Assembly: GCF_026344005.1 (NCBI RefSeq)
Contig: NZ_JAPKNH010000002.1
Location: forward strand, 806,001-870,000
Direction: 5' to 3'
DNA: 64,000 nucleotides
Source of the DNA: Kaistia terrae
Lineage (GTDB): Bacteria; Pseudomonadota; Alphaproteobacteria; Rhizobiales; Kaistiaceae
This document shows positions 9,950-19,278 of the stretch, in pieces (position 1 is the first letter of the stretch; each line of letters opens with the position of its first letter). The notes under the pieces are model-generated. The model searched no databases, was not told where the DNA came from, and saw only the letters and a list, made by a program, of their open reading frames with translations. The translations under genes and the position numbers were made by a program.

Positions 9950-10414
9950 GTGCGCGCTATCCCCCTATTGTTATCGTCTCTCTGCAACGCAAGCACCATG
10001 CCACCCCAAAGGTTCCGACCCTGTCGTGACGGCGCTTCCGGCTCGAGAGCCTTGAAGGCATTGCATATGACGCGGGCATTCTTGGCTAGGAGAAAATCTT
10101 TGATCTCGAAATATCGGCCCGAGGCGGCGCAACAGGCGGCAATTGCCTGAAAAATGATCAGTCGGGGCCGGCGATCTCGTGCTTATGCCTCGTCGGTGAT
10201 CCCCGCCCGGCAGGGAACACAAACCCGTCCATCGGCGTTTTGTTTGTCTCTTGGCAGCGCAGCGATGCGGCTCGCATGCCGGCAATCCGGCATTCGCGTT
10301 GACAGCGGATTCACGCACGCAAGCTGCCAGCGGCACCCGGCGTAGCCCTGTCCCGGGATACCGTCACAGCGACCTTCGACGAGACCTCGCGGTCACAGCG
10401 CAAAGGACATTGCC
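9950..10414. other. 465-base intergenic region, no gene seen
   Basis: This gap separates the divergent Anbu operon and the VOC gene and should hold both promoters. Short open frames on both strands have no recognisable start signals or family similarity, and I see no RNA fold or repeat that I can support. A TTGACA at about 10299 has no convincing partner hexamer. Confidence 0.5.
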
Positions 10415-10897
10415 ATGCAAAAGATCTCACCGTTCCTATGGTTCGATAACCAGGTCGAAGAGGCGATCATCTTCTATGTCTCGATCTTCAAGAACGCGAA
10501 GGTGAAAAAGGTGGCCCGCTATGGCGACGCCGGGCCAGGGCCCAAGGGGACCGTGATGTCGGCCTGGTTCGAGCTGGCGGGGGTGGAGTTCACCGCACTG
10601 AATGGCGGCCCGAAATTCAAGTTCAACGAGGCGGTGTCCTTTGTCGTCCGATGCGAGGATCAGAACGAGCTGGACGAATTGTGGGAGCGCCTGTCGGAAG
10701 GCGGCGAGAAAGGCCAGAGGGGATGGCTCAAGGACAAGTTCGGCATCTCCTGGCAGATCGTGCCGGTTGTCCTGGCGCCGATGCTGACCGATCTCGACGC
10801 GCAGAAATCCCAGCGGGTCATGCAAGCGCTTCTGGAGATGGACAAGATCGACATCGCCGGCCTGCAGCGGGCCTATGAGGGTGAGCGCGCGGCCTGA
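10415..10897 (+). CDS. VOC family (PhnB-like) protein
   Basis: A 160-residue protein of the PhnB/3-demethylubiquinone methyltransferase-like branch of the vicinal oxygen chelate superfamily. The start QKISPFLWFDNQVEEAIIFY, VMSAWFELAGVEFTALNGGP near residue 47 and the ending WQIVPVVLAPML are characteristic. Despite the database name such proteins are not shown to be methyltransferases; they carry a glyoxalase-type fold and the substrate is unknown. AAAGGA lies 7-8 bases before the ATG. It stands alone, divergent from the Anbu operon. Confidence 0.88.
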   Translation: MQKISPFLWFDNQVEEAIIFYVSIFKNAKVKKVARYGDAGPGPKGTVMSAWFELAGVEFTALNGGPKFKFNEAVSFVVRCEDQNELDELWERLSEGGEKGQRGWLKDKFGISWQIVPVVLAPMLTDLDAQKSQRVMQALLEMDKIDIAGLQRAYEGERAA

Positions 10898-10997
10898 TGG
10901 CCACAGACCTGTGCCCTGCGGACCGGTAGCGCGGAACACGCAAGTGCCCTAGCTTGCGCGCGACTCTACAGACGCAGAAGTCAGGATCGGATGTAAT

Positions 10998-11987
10998 ATG
11001 CAGTATCGTCGTTTGGGTAAGTCAGGCCTGCAGGTGAGCGAGTTTTCGCTCGGTTCCTGGGTCACGTTCGGCAAGCAGGTCGACCGGCGCGATGCGCTCG
11101 ACATCATGACGCTGGCCTATGACAGCGGGATCAATTTCTTCGACAACGCCGAGGGCTACGAGGCGGGCGCTTCCGAGGCGCTGATGGGCGAGGCGCTGAC
11201 CGAACTCGGCTGGAGTCGCGATTCCTTCATCGTCTCCAGCAAGGTGTTCTGGGGCGGCTCGAAGCCGACGCAGCGCGGCCTTTCGCGCAAGCATGTGACC
11301 GACGCCTGCCATGCGGCGCTGAAGCGCCTGCAGGTCGAATATCTCGACCTCTATTTTTGCCATCGCCCGGATATCGACACCCCGATCGAGGAAACCGTGC
11401 GCGCCATGCACGACCTCGTCCAGCAGGGCAAGGTGCTCTATTGGGGCACGTCGGAATGGTCGGCGCAGCAGCTGACCGAGGCCTGGGCCGTGGCCAAGGA
11501 TCTCAAGATCACGCCGCCGACCATGGAGCAGCCGCAGTACAATCTGTTCGAGCGCGACAAGGTCGAGGGCGACTATCGCCCGCTCTACGACCTGATGGGG
11601 CTCGGCACGACGATCTGGTCGCCGCTGGCGTCCGGCATCCTGACCGGCAAGTACAATAACGGCATTCCGGCAGGCAGCCGTCTGGACCTGCCGGGCTATG
11701 AGTGGCTGAAGGAGCTCTGGCAGAGCGAAAAGGGCAAGCAGCGCATTGCGCAGGTCGAGAAGCTGGCGGCGCTCGCCGGCGAGATCGGGCTGCCGATCCA
11801 CCATTTGGCGCTGCTCTGGTGCCTCGCCAACAAGAACGTCTCGACCGTCATCCTCGGCGCTTCGAAGAAGAGCCAGCTGGAAGACAACCTCGCCGCGCTC
11901 GACAGCCGCGAGACGCTGACGCCGGACGTGCTGGCCAAGATCGACGCGATCCTCGGCAACAAGCCGGCGGACCTCGCCCGCTACTAG
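10998..11987 (+). CDS. Aldo/keto reductase
   Basis: A 329-residue NADPH-dependent aldo/keto reductase of the branch related to the potassium channel beta subunit. The catalytic tetrad is visible: Asp and Tyr in FFDNAEGY, Lys in VSSKVFW and His in YFCHRPD. The C-terminal cofactor-binding block VSTVILGASKKSQLEDNL is present. It reduces aldehydes or ketones in the cytoplasm; no neighbour hints at the substrate. The ATG at 10998 is preceded by a poor ribosome-binding site, and a strong palindrome follows the gene. Confidence 0.9.
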   Translation: MQYRRLGKSGLQVSEFSLGSWVTFGKQVDRRDALDIMTLAYDSGINFFDNAEGYEAGASEALMGEALTELGWSRDSFIVSSKVFWGGSKPTQRGLSRKHVTDACHAALKRLQVEYLDLYFCHRPDIDTPIEETVRAMHDLVQQGKVLYWGTSEWSAQQLTEAWAVAKDLKITPPTMEQPQYNLFERDKVEGDYRPLYDLMGLGTTIWSPLASGILTGKYNNGIPAGSRLDLPGYEWLKELWQSEKGKQRIAQVEKLAALAGEIGLPIHHLALLWCLANKNVSTVILGASKKSQLEDNLAALDSRETLTPDVLAKIDAILGNKPADLARY

Positions 11988-12023
11988 GGCCTGCGCTTCA
12001 GCAACCAACGCGCTTCACGAACA

Positions 12024-12048
12024 CATGGCCGGGCTTGTCCCGGCCATG
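12024..12048. repeat. REP-like palindrome / possible terminator
   Basis: CATGGCCGGG and CCCGGCCATG form a perfect 10-base stem around CTTGT, 37 bases after the aldo/keto reductase stop. Palindromes of this composition recur in many Hyphomicrobiales genomes, so it may be a dispersed repeat; ATCGTTTTGAG follows, which could let it terminate transcription. Confidence 0.55.
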
Positions 12049-12163
12049 ATCGTTTTGAGACTTGCCGCCGCGACGCTGCCAACATCTTTGGTCTCGGCCT
12101 TGTTGAAGGCTCGCGTCGATGTATTGTGGCTGCACTGCCGTTGCGACATCCTGGGAATCATCG

Positions 12164-13192
12164 ATGAAGTTGCCATCCTTTTCCGCGCGCTTTCCGGCGC
12201 GCGCCACGGTTCTCTCCTTGGGCCTGTTGCTGGCGGCTGGCTCTGCCATGCAGGCGACGGCGGGGACGCTTGAGGACGTCAAGGCGCGTGGCACGCTCGT
12301 CTGCGGTGTCAGCGAGGGACTTGGCGGGTTCTCGGAGAAAGACGAGCAGGGGACCTGGCGCGGCTTCGATGTCGACTTCTGCAAGGCGGTCGCACTCGCC
12401 ATCTTCGGCGATGCCGGCAAGGTCGACTATGTGCCGCTATCGGCGATCGACCGCTTCAAGGCGTTGACCGACGGCAAGGTGGATCTTCTCTCCCGCAACA
12501 GCACCTGGACACTCTCGCGCGATGCCGGGCAGTCGCTGGAATTTGTCGGGGTCAGCTATTTCGACGGTCAGGGCTTCATGGTGCCGGCGCTTTACGGTGC
12601 GACAAGCCCCCTGCAATTGAACGGCGCTACCGTCTGCGTCGTCAGCGGAACGACGACGCAGGACAACGCCACCGCCTATTTCGAGCGGGCAGGTCTCAAG
12701 GTGTCGTTCCTGCCCTTCGCCGAGCGGCAGGATGCACGCAAGGCTTACGCGGATGGCAAGTGCGATGCCTATACGGCCGATCGCTCGGCGCTTGCCGGCG
12801 AAAGAGCCGACCTGCCGAAGCCGGACGACCATGTCATCCTCAAGGACGTCATCTCGAAGGAGCCGCTTGGGCCTGTCGTGCGTGACGATGATCCGAAATG
12901 GGTCAACCTCGTGCGCTGGGTGCTGTTCGGCCTGATCGACGCGGAGGAGGTCGGGTTGAGTTCCACTTCAGTCGGCGCCGACAAGGCGAAGGAGGCCGGC
13001 CTGCTGGGCGCCCTGAGCGGGCCGCCGCTCGGACTGACCGATGTCTGGATCACCCAGGTCATCGGCGGCGTCGGCAATATCGGCGAGATCTTCGAACGCA
13101 ATCTCGGCGAGGACACGCCGATGCAATTGAGCCGCGGCATCAACGCACCCTGGACACAAGGCGGGATCCTCTATGCGCCGCCCATTCAGTAA
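12164..13192 (+). CDS. Amino-acid ABC transporter substrate-binding protein (AapJ-like), orphan
   Basis: A 342-residue periplasmic binding protein of the general L-amino acid (AapJ/GltI-like) group. A Sec signal peptide is clear: basic start, then LSLGLLLAAGSAMQATAG with likely cleavage near residue 33. The mature part opens TLEDVKARGTLVCGVSEGLGGFSEKDEQG and contains DLLSRNSTWTLSRDA, typical of the group. No permease or ATPase gene is nearby, so it must serve a transporter coded elsewhere or have another role. The ATG at 12164 fits the signal peptide; an ATG at 12119 would break it. Its 3' end overlaps the next gene by 20 bases. Confidence 0.85.
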   Translation: MKLPSFSARFPARATVLSLGLLLAAGSAMQATAGTLEDVKARGTLVCGVSEGLGGFSEKDEQGTWRGFDVDFCKAVALAIFGDAGKVDYVPLSAIDRFKALTDGKVDLLSRNSTWTLSRDAGQSLEFVGVSYFDGQGFMVPALYGATSPLQLNGATVCVVSGTTTQDNATAYFERAGLKVSFLPFAERQDARKAYADGKCDAYTADRSALAGERADLPKPDDHVILKDVISKEPLGPVVRDDDPKWVNLVRWVLFGLIDAEEVGLSSTSVGADKAKEAGLLGALSGPPLGLTDVWITQVIGGVGNIGEIFERNLGEDTPMQLSRGINAPWTQGGILYAPPIQ

Positions 13193-14846
13193 CGCTCCGA
13201 TCCGTCAGTATTCGATCCGGCTTTTCGCGGGAGCCTTTCTGGCGTTCGCGACCCTTTTGCCATCCGGGCCATCCGCCGAGGCGGCCACGGTTCAGGAACA
13301 GCAGCGCAACCTCGCCGTCATCCGCATCAATGCGATCGACCTGCTGGCACGCGAAAAGCGACTGCCGCTGCCGATCCAGCAGCGGCGCGACGTATTGCGC
13401 GCCTATTACGAGGAACAGGCGGGAGAACTGCTCTGGCTTCGCGATGACCGCGCCGAGGCGCTGGTGGCGATCCTGAACGATGCCGGCGCGGACGGGTTGC
13501 GGCCGGACGACTATCCAACCCGCCAGCTCATGTCGCTGATGCAGAATACCGATCCAGAGGATGTTCGCGGCCTTGCCCTGATCGAGCTGTTCTTCTCGGC
13601 GGCGTTTCTAGAATATAGCGGCGATCTGTCGGTCGGGCGGTTCCTGCCGGCCAAGGTCGATCCCAATTTCTTCCTGAAGACCCGAACCTTCGATCAGGCG
13701 GCGGCGCTGCAGGCTGTTTCCAACGCGGACGACCTCGTCGACTTTTTCGACGCCTTGCAGCCTCCCAGCGACTATTACGCATCGCTGCGCGGCGCGCTGG
13801 CTCAGTATCGCGAGCTTGCCATGGAAGGCGGATGGGATCTTGTTCCCCTCGGCCCGACGCTGAAGCCGGGCATGACCGATCCTCGTGTCGCGGATATTCG
13901 CGAGAGGCTCTCGATAACCGATGGCGCCGACCCGGAGCCGCAGGGCGGGGATGAGACCTATGATGCGGAGCTGGTAAAGGCCGTCGAGCGCTTCCAGGCT
14001 CGGCACGGGCTCGACGTCGACGGTGTCGTCGGGCCGGCGGTGCTGGTGGCGATGAATGTGCCGATCGAGGACCGCGTCCAGGAAATCGAGCTGGCGATGG
14101 AGCGCTGGCGCTGGATGCCGCGAGATCTCGGCCAGCAATATCTGATGGTGAACATCGCCGGCTTCGAGCTTCGCCGCGTCAAGGACGGCCGCGCCGAGGA
14201 GCGCATGTCGGTCGTCGTCGGCAAGCCGTATAGCCGCACGCCGGTGTTCAGCGACCAGGTTCGCTATATCGAGATCAATCCCTATTGGACGGTGCCGTCC
14301 GGTCTCGCCGTCAAGGAAGAGCTTGGCAAGCTGCGCAGCAATCCCGGCGGTCTGGCATCACAGGGCTTCGAGGCGGTGCGCGGCAAGGATGTCTACGATC
14401 TGCGCTCAATCAACTGGGCGAATTACGGGCCGGGCAATTTTCCGTTCCAGTTGCGTCAGCAGCCGGGACCGAAGAATGCGCTCGGCCGCGTCAAGTTCAT
14501 GTTCCCCAACGAGCACAGCGTCTATCTGCACGATACACCGTCACGCAGCCTGTTCTCGAAGGCCGAGCGCGCTTTCAGCCATGGCTGCATTCGCCTGAGC
14601 CGGCCGCTCGAACTGGCCTTGCAGGTGCTGACGGCCGGCGGTGTTTCCGGCTGGAACATGGACCGGATCAACAGCGTGGTAGCGACGGAGAAGAACACCG
14701 TCGTCAAGCTGGCGACGCCGCTTCCCATCCACCTGACCTATTTGACCGCCTGGGTGGATGAGGACGGGGTCAATTTCCGCAAGGACATCTACAACCAGGA
14801 CGCCAAGCTGCTGGCCGCCCTTGACGGCAAGGCGCTGGCTTGGTGA
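13173..14846 (+). CDS. L,D-transpeptidase of the YcbB/LdtD type
   Basis: A 557-residue cell-wall enzyme. Order of parts: hydrophobic signal segment (residues 15-36, FAGAFLAFATLLPSG), a YcbB-like scaffold domain to about 240, a peptidoglycan-binding domain (AVERFQARHGLDVDGVVGP near 270-288) and a YkuD catalytic domain whose active site SHGCIRLSRP is near residue 470. Such enzymes make 3-3 (or 1-3) peptide cross-links using the active Cys in the periplasm. The start codon lies inside the preceding binding-protein gene in another frame (20-base overlap), which implies translational coupling. Confidence 0.92.
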   Translation: MRRPFSNAPIRQYSIRLFAGAFLAFATLLPSGPSAEAATVQEQQRNLAVIRINAIDLLAREKRLPLPIQQRRDVLRAYYEEQAGELLWLRDDRAEALVAILNDAGADGLRPDDYPTRQLMSLMQNTDPEDVRGLALIELFFSAAFLEYSGDLSVGRFLPAKVDPNFFLKTRTFDQAAALQAVSNADDLVDFFDALQPPSDYYASLRGALAQYRELAMEGGWDLVPLGPTLKPGMTDPRVADIRERLSITDGADPEPQGGDETYDAELVKAVERFQARHGLDVDGVVGPAVLVAMNVPIEDRVQEIELAMERWRWMPRDLGQQYLMVNIAGFELRRVKDGRAEERMSVVVGKPYSRTPVFSDQVRYIEINPYWTVPSGLAVKEELGKLRSNPGGLASQGFEAVRGKDVYDLRSINWANYGPGNFPFQLRQQPGPKNALGRVKFMFPNEHSVYLHDTPSRSLFSKAERAFSHGCIRLSRPLELALQVLTAGGVSGWNMDRINSVVATEKNTVVKLATPLPIHLTYLTAWVDEDGVNFRKDIYNQDAKLLAALDGKALAW

Positions 14847-14885
14847 TGGCGTTGCCGTCGGCGCGAAAGTAGCGCCCGCTGCCGC

Positions 14886-16334
14886 TCAGAATGAGCCGAA
14901 CAGGCTTCCGAGCATGATGACCGCGACCAGCGCGATCATCGCGCCGACGATGCCGACCATGACGATGTCGCGATAGCCTTCGCGGTGGGTGACGCCGCAC
15001 ACGGCTAGCAGCGTCACCACAGCGCCGTTATGCGGCAGGCTGTCGAGCGTGCCGGATGCCATGACGGCGACGCGGTGCAGCAGCGCCGGGTCCATGCCGA
15101 TGGCTGCGGCTCGCTCGAGATAGGTGCCGCCGAGCGCATCCAGCGCGATGGTGAGGCCGCCCGAGGCCGAGCCTGTCAGGGCCGACAGGATGTTGGTGGC
15201 GGCCGCGAGCGACACCAACGGCCCGCCGCCTATGCCGAGTACCCAGTCGCTGACGATCTGGAACGCCGGCATGGCCGCCACAACGGCGCCGAACCCGACG
15301 AGGCTCGCGACGCTCAAGACCGGAAGCACCGAGGCATTGGCGCCGGCGTCGATGGTGGCGCGCACCGCCGAAAGGCGGCGGAAGTTGATCGCCAGCACGA
15401 CGACGATGGCGCAGGCCAGCGCGGTGATGACGGCCCAGACGCCGCCGACGCCGGCGAGCGAGGTTCCGCCGAAACGCGCCTCCGCCAGATAGGAGAGGTC
15501 GAGGCGGGGCAGGATCACCAGCGACATCGCCATATTGACGAGGATGACGACGACGAGCGGCAGGGATGCCAGCAACAGGGACGGCGCCGAGGAACTCGGA
15601 CCGCCCCGCGTCAGTTCAGCCGTGTCGAATTCATGCGCCGTCGCCGCCCGCTCGCGCAGGCCATCCTCCACGGTATTGGTATCAACCGCGGGCGCGTCGC
15701 CAAATCCCTCGCCGGCCTTGCGCGCTGCCGCCTCGACGCGGTTGAGCCAGGCCATGCCGAACACGAGCATGATGATCGAGGCGATGATGCCGAGGCCGGG
15801 CGCTGCGAAGGGCGTCGTGCCGAAGAAGGGCATCGGGATCGCGTTCTGGATCGAGGGGGTGCCTGGAAACGCCGACATGGTGAAGGTCGAGGTGCCGAGC
15901 GCGATCGCCGCCGGCATCAACCGGCGCGGCACACTGGCGGCGCGAAACACCTGGGTCGCCATCGGCGCCAGCACGAAGAAGGCTACGAACAGGCTGACGC
16001 CGCCGAAGGTGACGATGGCGCCGGCGAGCACGACGGCCAGCACGGCGCGGCCCTGGCCGAGCTTGCGGATCATCGCGTCGGCGATGACCGTGACGGAACC
16101 GCTATCCTCCATCAGCTTGCCGAATAGCGCGCCGAGCAGGAAGAGCGGAAAGAACTGCGCCAGGAATTGCGCGGCGCTGGGCATGAAGGTCTGGGTCCAG
16201 TGCGCCAGCAAAGGCTCGCCGGAGAGAAGCGCCGCTACAAGGGCGGCAATCGGCGCGAGCAGCAGCACGCTCCAGCCCCGGAAAGCGAGGCCGACGAGAA
16301 GCGCCAGGCCGAGGACAATTCCGAGCAGCCCCAT
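14886..16334 (-). CDS. GntP family permease
   Basis: A 482-residue membrane protein with about twelve hydrophobic segments, matching the GntP gluconate/carboxylate:H+ symporter family. LLGALFGKLMEDSGSVTVIA near residues 66-85, FGGVSLFVAFFVLAPM near 110 and the ending ASGTLDSLPHNGAVVTLL are diagnostic. The central loop (residues about 225-265) is charged and cytoplasmic. The substrate is a carboxylate or sugar acid, not fixed by sequence. The ATG at 16334 follows the patatin gene's stop by 2 bases, so the two are one operon. Confidence 0.88.
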   Translation of the reverse strand: MGLLGIVLGLALLVGLAFRGWSVLLLAPIAALVAALLSGEPLLAHWTQTFMPSAAQFLAQFFPLFLLGALFGKLMEDSGSVTVIADAMIRKLGQGRAVLAVVLAGAIVTFGGVSLFVAFFVLAPMATQVFRAASVPRRLMPAAIALGTSTFTMSAFPGTPSIQNAIPMPFFGTTPFAAPGLGIIASIIMLVFGMAWLNRVEAAARKAGEGFGDAPAVDTNTVEDGLRERAATAHEFDTAELTRGGPSSSAPSLLLASLPLVVVILVNMAMSLVILPRLDLSYLAEARFGGTSLAGVGGVWAVITALACAIVVVLAINFRRLSAVRATIDAGANASVLPVLSVASLVGFGAVVAAMPAFQIVSDWVLGIGGGPLVSLAAATNILSALTGSASGGLTIALDALGGTYLERAAAIGMDPALLHRVAVMASGTLDSLPHNGAVVTLLAVCGVTHREGYRDIVMVGIVGAMIALVAVIMLGSLFGSF

Positions 16335-16336
16335 GC

Positions 16337-17371
16337 TCAGCACTCCTGCAACAGGATGTCGAGATCGGCGGTCGAGCGCTCGCCAATATCGTCGCCATGG
16401 TCGGCGAGGAATTCCGCCGCGGCGCGCCGGCCCTCGTCGCGCAGCATCGTCAGGAAAGCCCATTCGGCGTTGAGCTTCGAGGAGTGGCCGAGGTCGGACA
16501 TCATGTCGGTCATGATCCGGTGCGTCCGCATGCCGGCCCAGCGTGCGCCCTCGGGCGTGGCTGGCGTCGCCATCTCGCGCATCAGCGCGATCATCCGCAG
16601 TTCCTTCATCAAGGCAGCGTTGAAGGATATCTCGTTGAGCCGGTTCAAGATTTCCGATGCCGAGCGCGGCGTGCCTGCGCGCTCACGCGGGTTGATCTGT
16701 ATCAGGATGGTATCGAGCGCGTCGCTTTCGCGGATCAGCGGCGTGATGGTTGGATTGCCGGCAAGGCCGCCGTCCCAATAGGGATCGCCGTCGATCTCGA
16801 CCGCCTGGAACATGGTCGGCAGGCAGGCGGAGGCAAGCAGGACATCCGGCGTGATCTCCTGGTTGCGGAAGATGCGGCCGCGCCCGGTGCGGACATTCGT
16901 TGCCGTCACGAAGATCTTGATCGGCGCCTTGGCCAGGCGCTCGAAATCGACGCTCTCGGCAAGGATGTCGGTCAGCGGATTGTAGCCCATCGGATTGAGA
17001 TCGTAGGGCGAGAACATCCGCGCCATCAGGTCCATGGCGATGAAGGCGGGCGAACTGTCGAGCGACCAGTTTCCCATCACCTTGTCGATCGGGTTGCGCT
17101 GAATGGGGCTCATCGCGCCGGCCTTGGCGACGCGCTCCCAGAAATCATGCAGCGCGTGGCGAGCGCCCTCGGCGCCATCGATGGCAAAGCCCGAAATCAT
17201 CACGACGGCATTCATGGCGCCGGCCGACGTTCCCGACACCGCCTCGATTTTCAACCAGGGCTCTTCGAGCAATCGGTCGAGGACGCCCCAGGTGAAGGCG
17301 CCATGCGCGCCGCCGCCCTGCAGTGCCAGATCGATCAGGCGCGTCTGCTTTCCGGACTTCGCTGCTGGCAT
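16337..17371 (-). CDS. Patatin-like phospholipase family protein
   Basis: A 344-residue patatin-domain hydrolase with a Ser-Asp dyad: oxyanion loop LALQGGGAHGAF, nucleophile elbow VSGTSAGAMNAV and the Asp in YWDGGLAGNP. Patatin proteins cleave acyl esters of lipids; there is no signal peptide, so it is probably cytoplasmic or membrane-associated. I prefer the ATG at 17371: the GGGGGA site directly touches an ATG at 17377 but lies 6 bases from 17371. It is cotranscribed with the GntP permease that follows. Confidence 0.88.
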   Translation of the reverse strand: MPAAKSGKQTRLIDLALQGGGAHGAFTWGVLDRLLEEPWLKIEAVSGTSAGAMNAVVMISGFAIDGAEGARHALHDFWERVAKAGAMSPIQRNPIDKVMGNWSLDSSPAFIAMDLMARMFSPYDLNPMGYNPLTDILAESVDFERLAKAPIKIFVTATNVRTGRGRIFRNQEITPDVLLASACLPTMFQAVEIDGDPYWDGGLAGNPTITPLIRESDALDTILIQINPRERAGTPRSASEILNRLNEISFNAALMKELRMIALMREMATPATPEGARWAGMRTHRIMTDMMSDLGHSSKLNAEWAFLTMLRDEGRRAAAEFLADHGDDIGERSTADLDILLQEC

Positions 17372-17572
17372 ATCCATTCCCCCGCGGCCGGGCCTGATTG
17401 CCCACCCTTGCCGATATCAGAGCCACGCATTCTGCCAAGAGCACAGCGTTCCCCGACGTGAGCGTAGCGTCCCAAGATCAATTTTATGAGACGCTCAGCC
17501 TGTTCGTAGCAAGAGACGTGCCGTAGCGGTGGGCTCGGTTCTCTGGGAGGCGGAAGGGGGATAGGCTACGCC

Positions 17573-18424
17573 TTACGATGGGTGCGTGGCCTCCGTCTCG
17601 ATGCGGGCAGCGCGGCGGGTCGAGACCAGGAAGGCGACGACGAAGGCGGCCGTCATCAGCAGCACGATGGTCGGGGCGGGGGCGCTGTCGAGGAAGAAGC
17701 TCAGATAGACGCCGGAAAGCGAGGCAATCACCGCGATGGCCGTTGCTAGCCACAGCATGGTGCTGAACTTCTTCGTCAGTAGAAAGGCGATGGCGCCGGG
17801 CGAGACCAGCATGGCGATGGCGAGGATGATCCCGACTGCCTTCAGCGCGCCGACGATAGCTAACGACAGGATGCAGAGCAGCCCATAATGCAGCCAGTTG
17901 ACCCGGAGCCCCACGACCCTGGCTTGCACCGGATCGAAACTGTGCAGCAGCAGATCGCGCCATTTCAGGGCGATGATCGCGGTGATGACGAGGGCGATGA
18001 TGCCGGTCTCGGCGATGTCACGCCAGCCGACGCCCAGCATGTCGCCGAACAGGATGTGGTCGAGATGAACGTCGGTCTCGATCTTGGTGTAGAGCACGAT
18101 GCCGAGGCCGAACATGCCGGAGAACACAATGCCCATCACCGTGTCCTGCTTGATGCGGCTGTTCGCCTTCAGATAGCCGCTGGCGAGCGCGCAGCCCATG
18201 CCGGCGACGAAGGCGCCGATCGCGAGCGGCGCGCCGACGATATAGGCGATGACGACGCCCGGCAGCACGGCATGCGAGATGGCGTCGCCCATCAGCGACC
18301 AACCCTTCAGCACCAGATAGCAGGAGAGCAGCGCCGTCGGCACGGCGACGAGTGCCGAGATGACAAGCGCATTGCGCATGAACTCGAACTGCAAGGGCTG
18401 CAGAAGCGTTTCGAGGATCGTCAT
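17573..18424 (-). CDS. sitD: Manganese/iron ABC transporter permease SitD
   Basis: A 283-residue ABC-3 family permease with eight or nine membrane segments. SYLVLKGWSLMGDAISHAVLPGVV (near residues 35-58, shown here in part) is the conserved loop of metal permeases, and KAVGIILAIAMLVSPGAIAFLL is the ATPase-facing region. It is the last gene of sitABCD; its ATG overlaps the sitC stop (ATGA at 18421-18424). Together the four proteins import Mn2+ (possibly also Fe2+) across the inner membrane. The two permeases are paralogous and should form a heterodimer. Confidence 0.9.
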   Translation of the reverse strand: MTILETLLQPLQFEFMRNALVISALVAVPTALLSCYLVLKGWSLMGDAISHAVLPGVVIAYIVGAPLAIGAFVAGMGCALASGYLKANSRIKQDTVMGIVFSGMFGLGIVLYTKIETDVHLDHILFGDMLGVGWRDIAETGIIALVITAIIALKWRDLLLHSFDPVQARVVGLRVNWLHYGLLCILSLAIVGALKAVGIILAIAMLVSPGAIAFLLTKKFSTMLWLATAIAVIASLSGVYLSFFLDSAPAPTIVLLMTAAFVVAFLVSTRRAARIETEATHPS

Positions 18425-19278
18425 GATGCCGTCTCCAGCGCTTCCGCCGCACGGCGGCGGGCGGCCAGAAGGCCATGTTTCGGTGCGAAAACGAAAGCAG
18501 CCAGGAAGACCAGAGTCTGCAGCACGACAATGATGCCGCCGGTGGCTCCGTCGAGGAAATAGCTCGCATAGGCGCCGACGAAGCTGGTCAGCGCGCCAAC
18601 CGCGACGCTGATCATCAGGAGCCTTGGAAACCGGTCGGTGAGCAGGTAGGCGGTGGCGCCGGGTGTCACCACCATGGCGATGACGAGGAACGCACCGACC
18701 GTTTGTAGCGCCGCGACCGTGCAGGCGGAGAGCAGCGTGAAGAACAAGATCCTCAGCGCGGTCGGGTTGAGGCCGATCGAGCGGGCGTGGCTCTCATCGA
18801 AGAAGGTCACCATCAGGTCCTTCCACTTGACGAGAAGGATGGCGAGCGAGACGAAGCCGATGATGGCGAGTTGCAGCGTATCTTCCGGTGTGATGGCGAG
18901 GATGTTGCCGAGCACGATGGTCTGGATGTTCACGGATGTCGGCGACAGCGAAACCATGAACAGGCCGAGCCCGAAGAAGCCCGTGAAGATCAGCCCGATG
19001 ATCGCGTCTTCCTTGAGCTTGGTGCGCTGGTTCAGGAACAGCATGGCCGCGGCGGCGAGGCCGCCGGAGAAGAAGGCGCCGATCGAAAACGGCAGGCCGA
19101 GCATGTAGGCGCCGGCAACGCCCGGAACGATTGCATGGGAGAGCGCATCGCCGATCAGCGACCAGCCCTTCAGCATCAGATAGGCCGAGAGAAAGGCGCA
19201 GACGCCGCCGACCAGCGCGCTGACCCACATGGCATTGACCATGTAGCCATAGGAAAACGGCTCGAGCAGGATGGCCAT
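18421..19278 (-). CDS. sitC: Manganese/iron ABC transporter permease SitC
   Basis: A 285-residue ABC-3 family permease, paralogous to the downstream sitD product: AYLMLKGWSLIGDALSHAIV near residues 33-52 and ALQTVGAFLVIAMVVTPGAT near 190. About eight membrane segments. The start at 19278 overlaps the sitB stop by one base, and the frame continues open upstream only as an antisense-type artefact of GC-rich sequence. It makes the membrane channel of the Mn2+ importer with SitD. Confidence 0.9.
   Translation of the reverse strand: MAILLEPFSYGYMVNAMWVSALVGGVCAFLSAYLMLKGWSLIGDALSHAIVPGVAGAYMLGLPFSIGAFFSGGLAAAAMLFLNQRTKLKEDAIIGLIFTGFFGLGLFMVSLSPTSVNIQTIVLGNILAITPEDTLQLAIIGFVSLAILLVKWKDLMVTFFDESHARSIGLNPTALRILFFTLLSACTVAALQTVGAFLVIAMVVTPGATAYLLTDRFPRLLMISVAVGALTSFVGAYASYFLDGATGGIIVVLQTLVFLAAFVFAPKHGLLAARRRAAEALETAS

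Noticed and set aside
9971-10336. A 121-residue minus-strand open frame in the gap before the Anbu operon
   Set aside because: No ribosome-binding site, atypical composition and no similarity.
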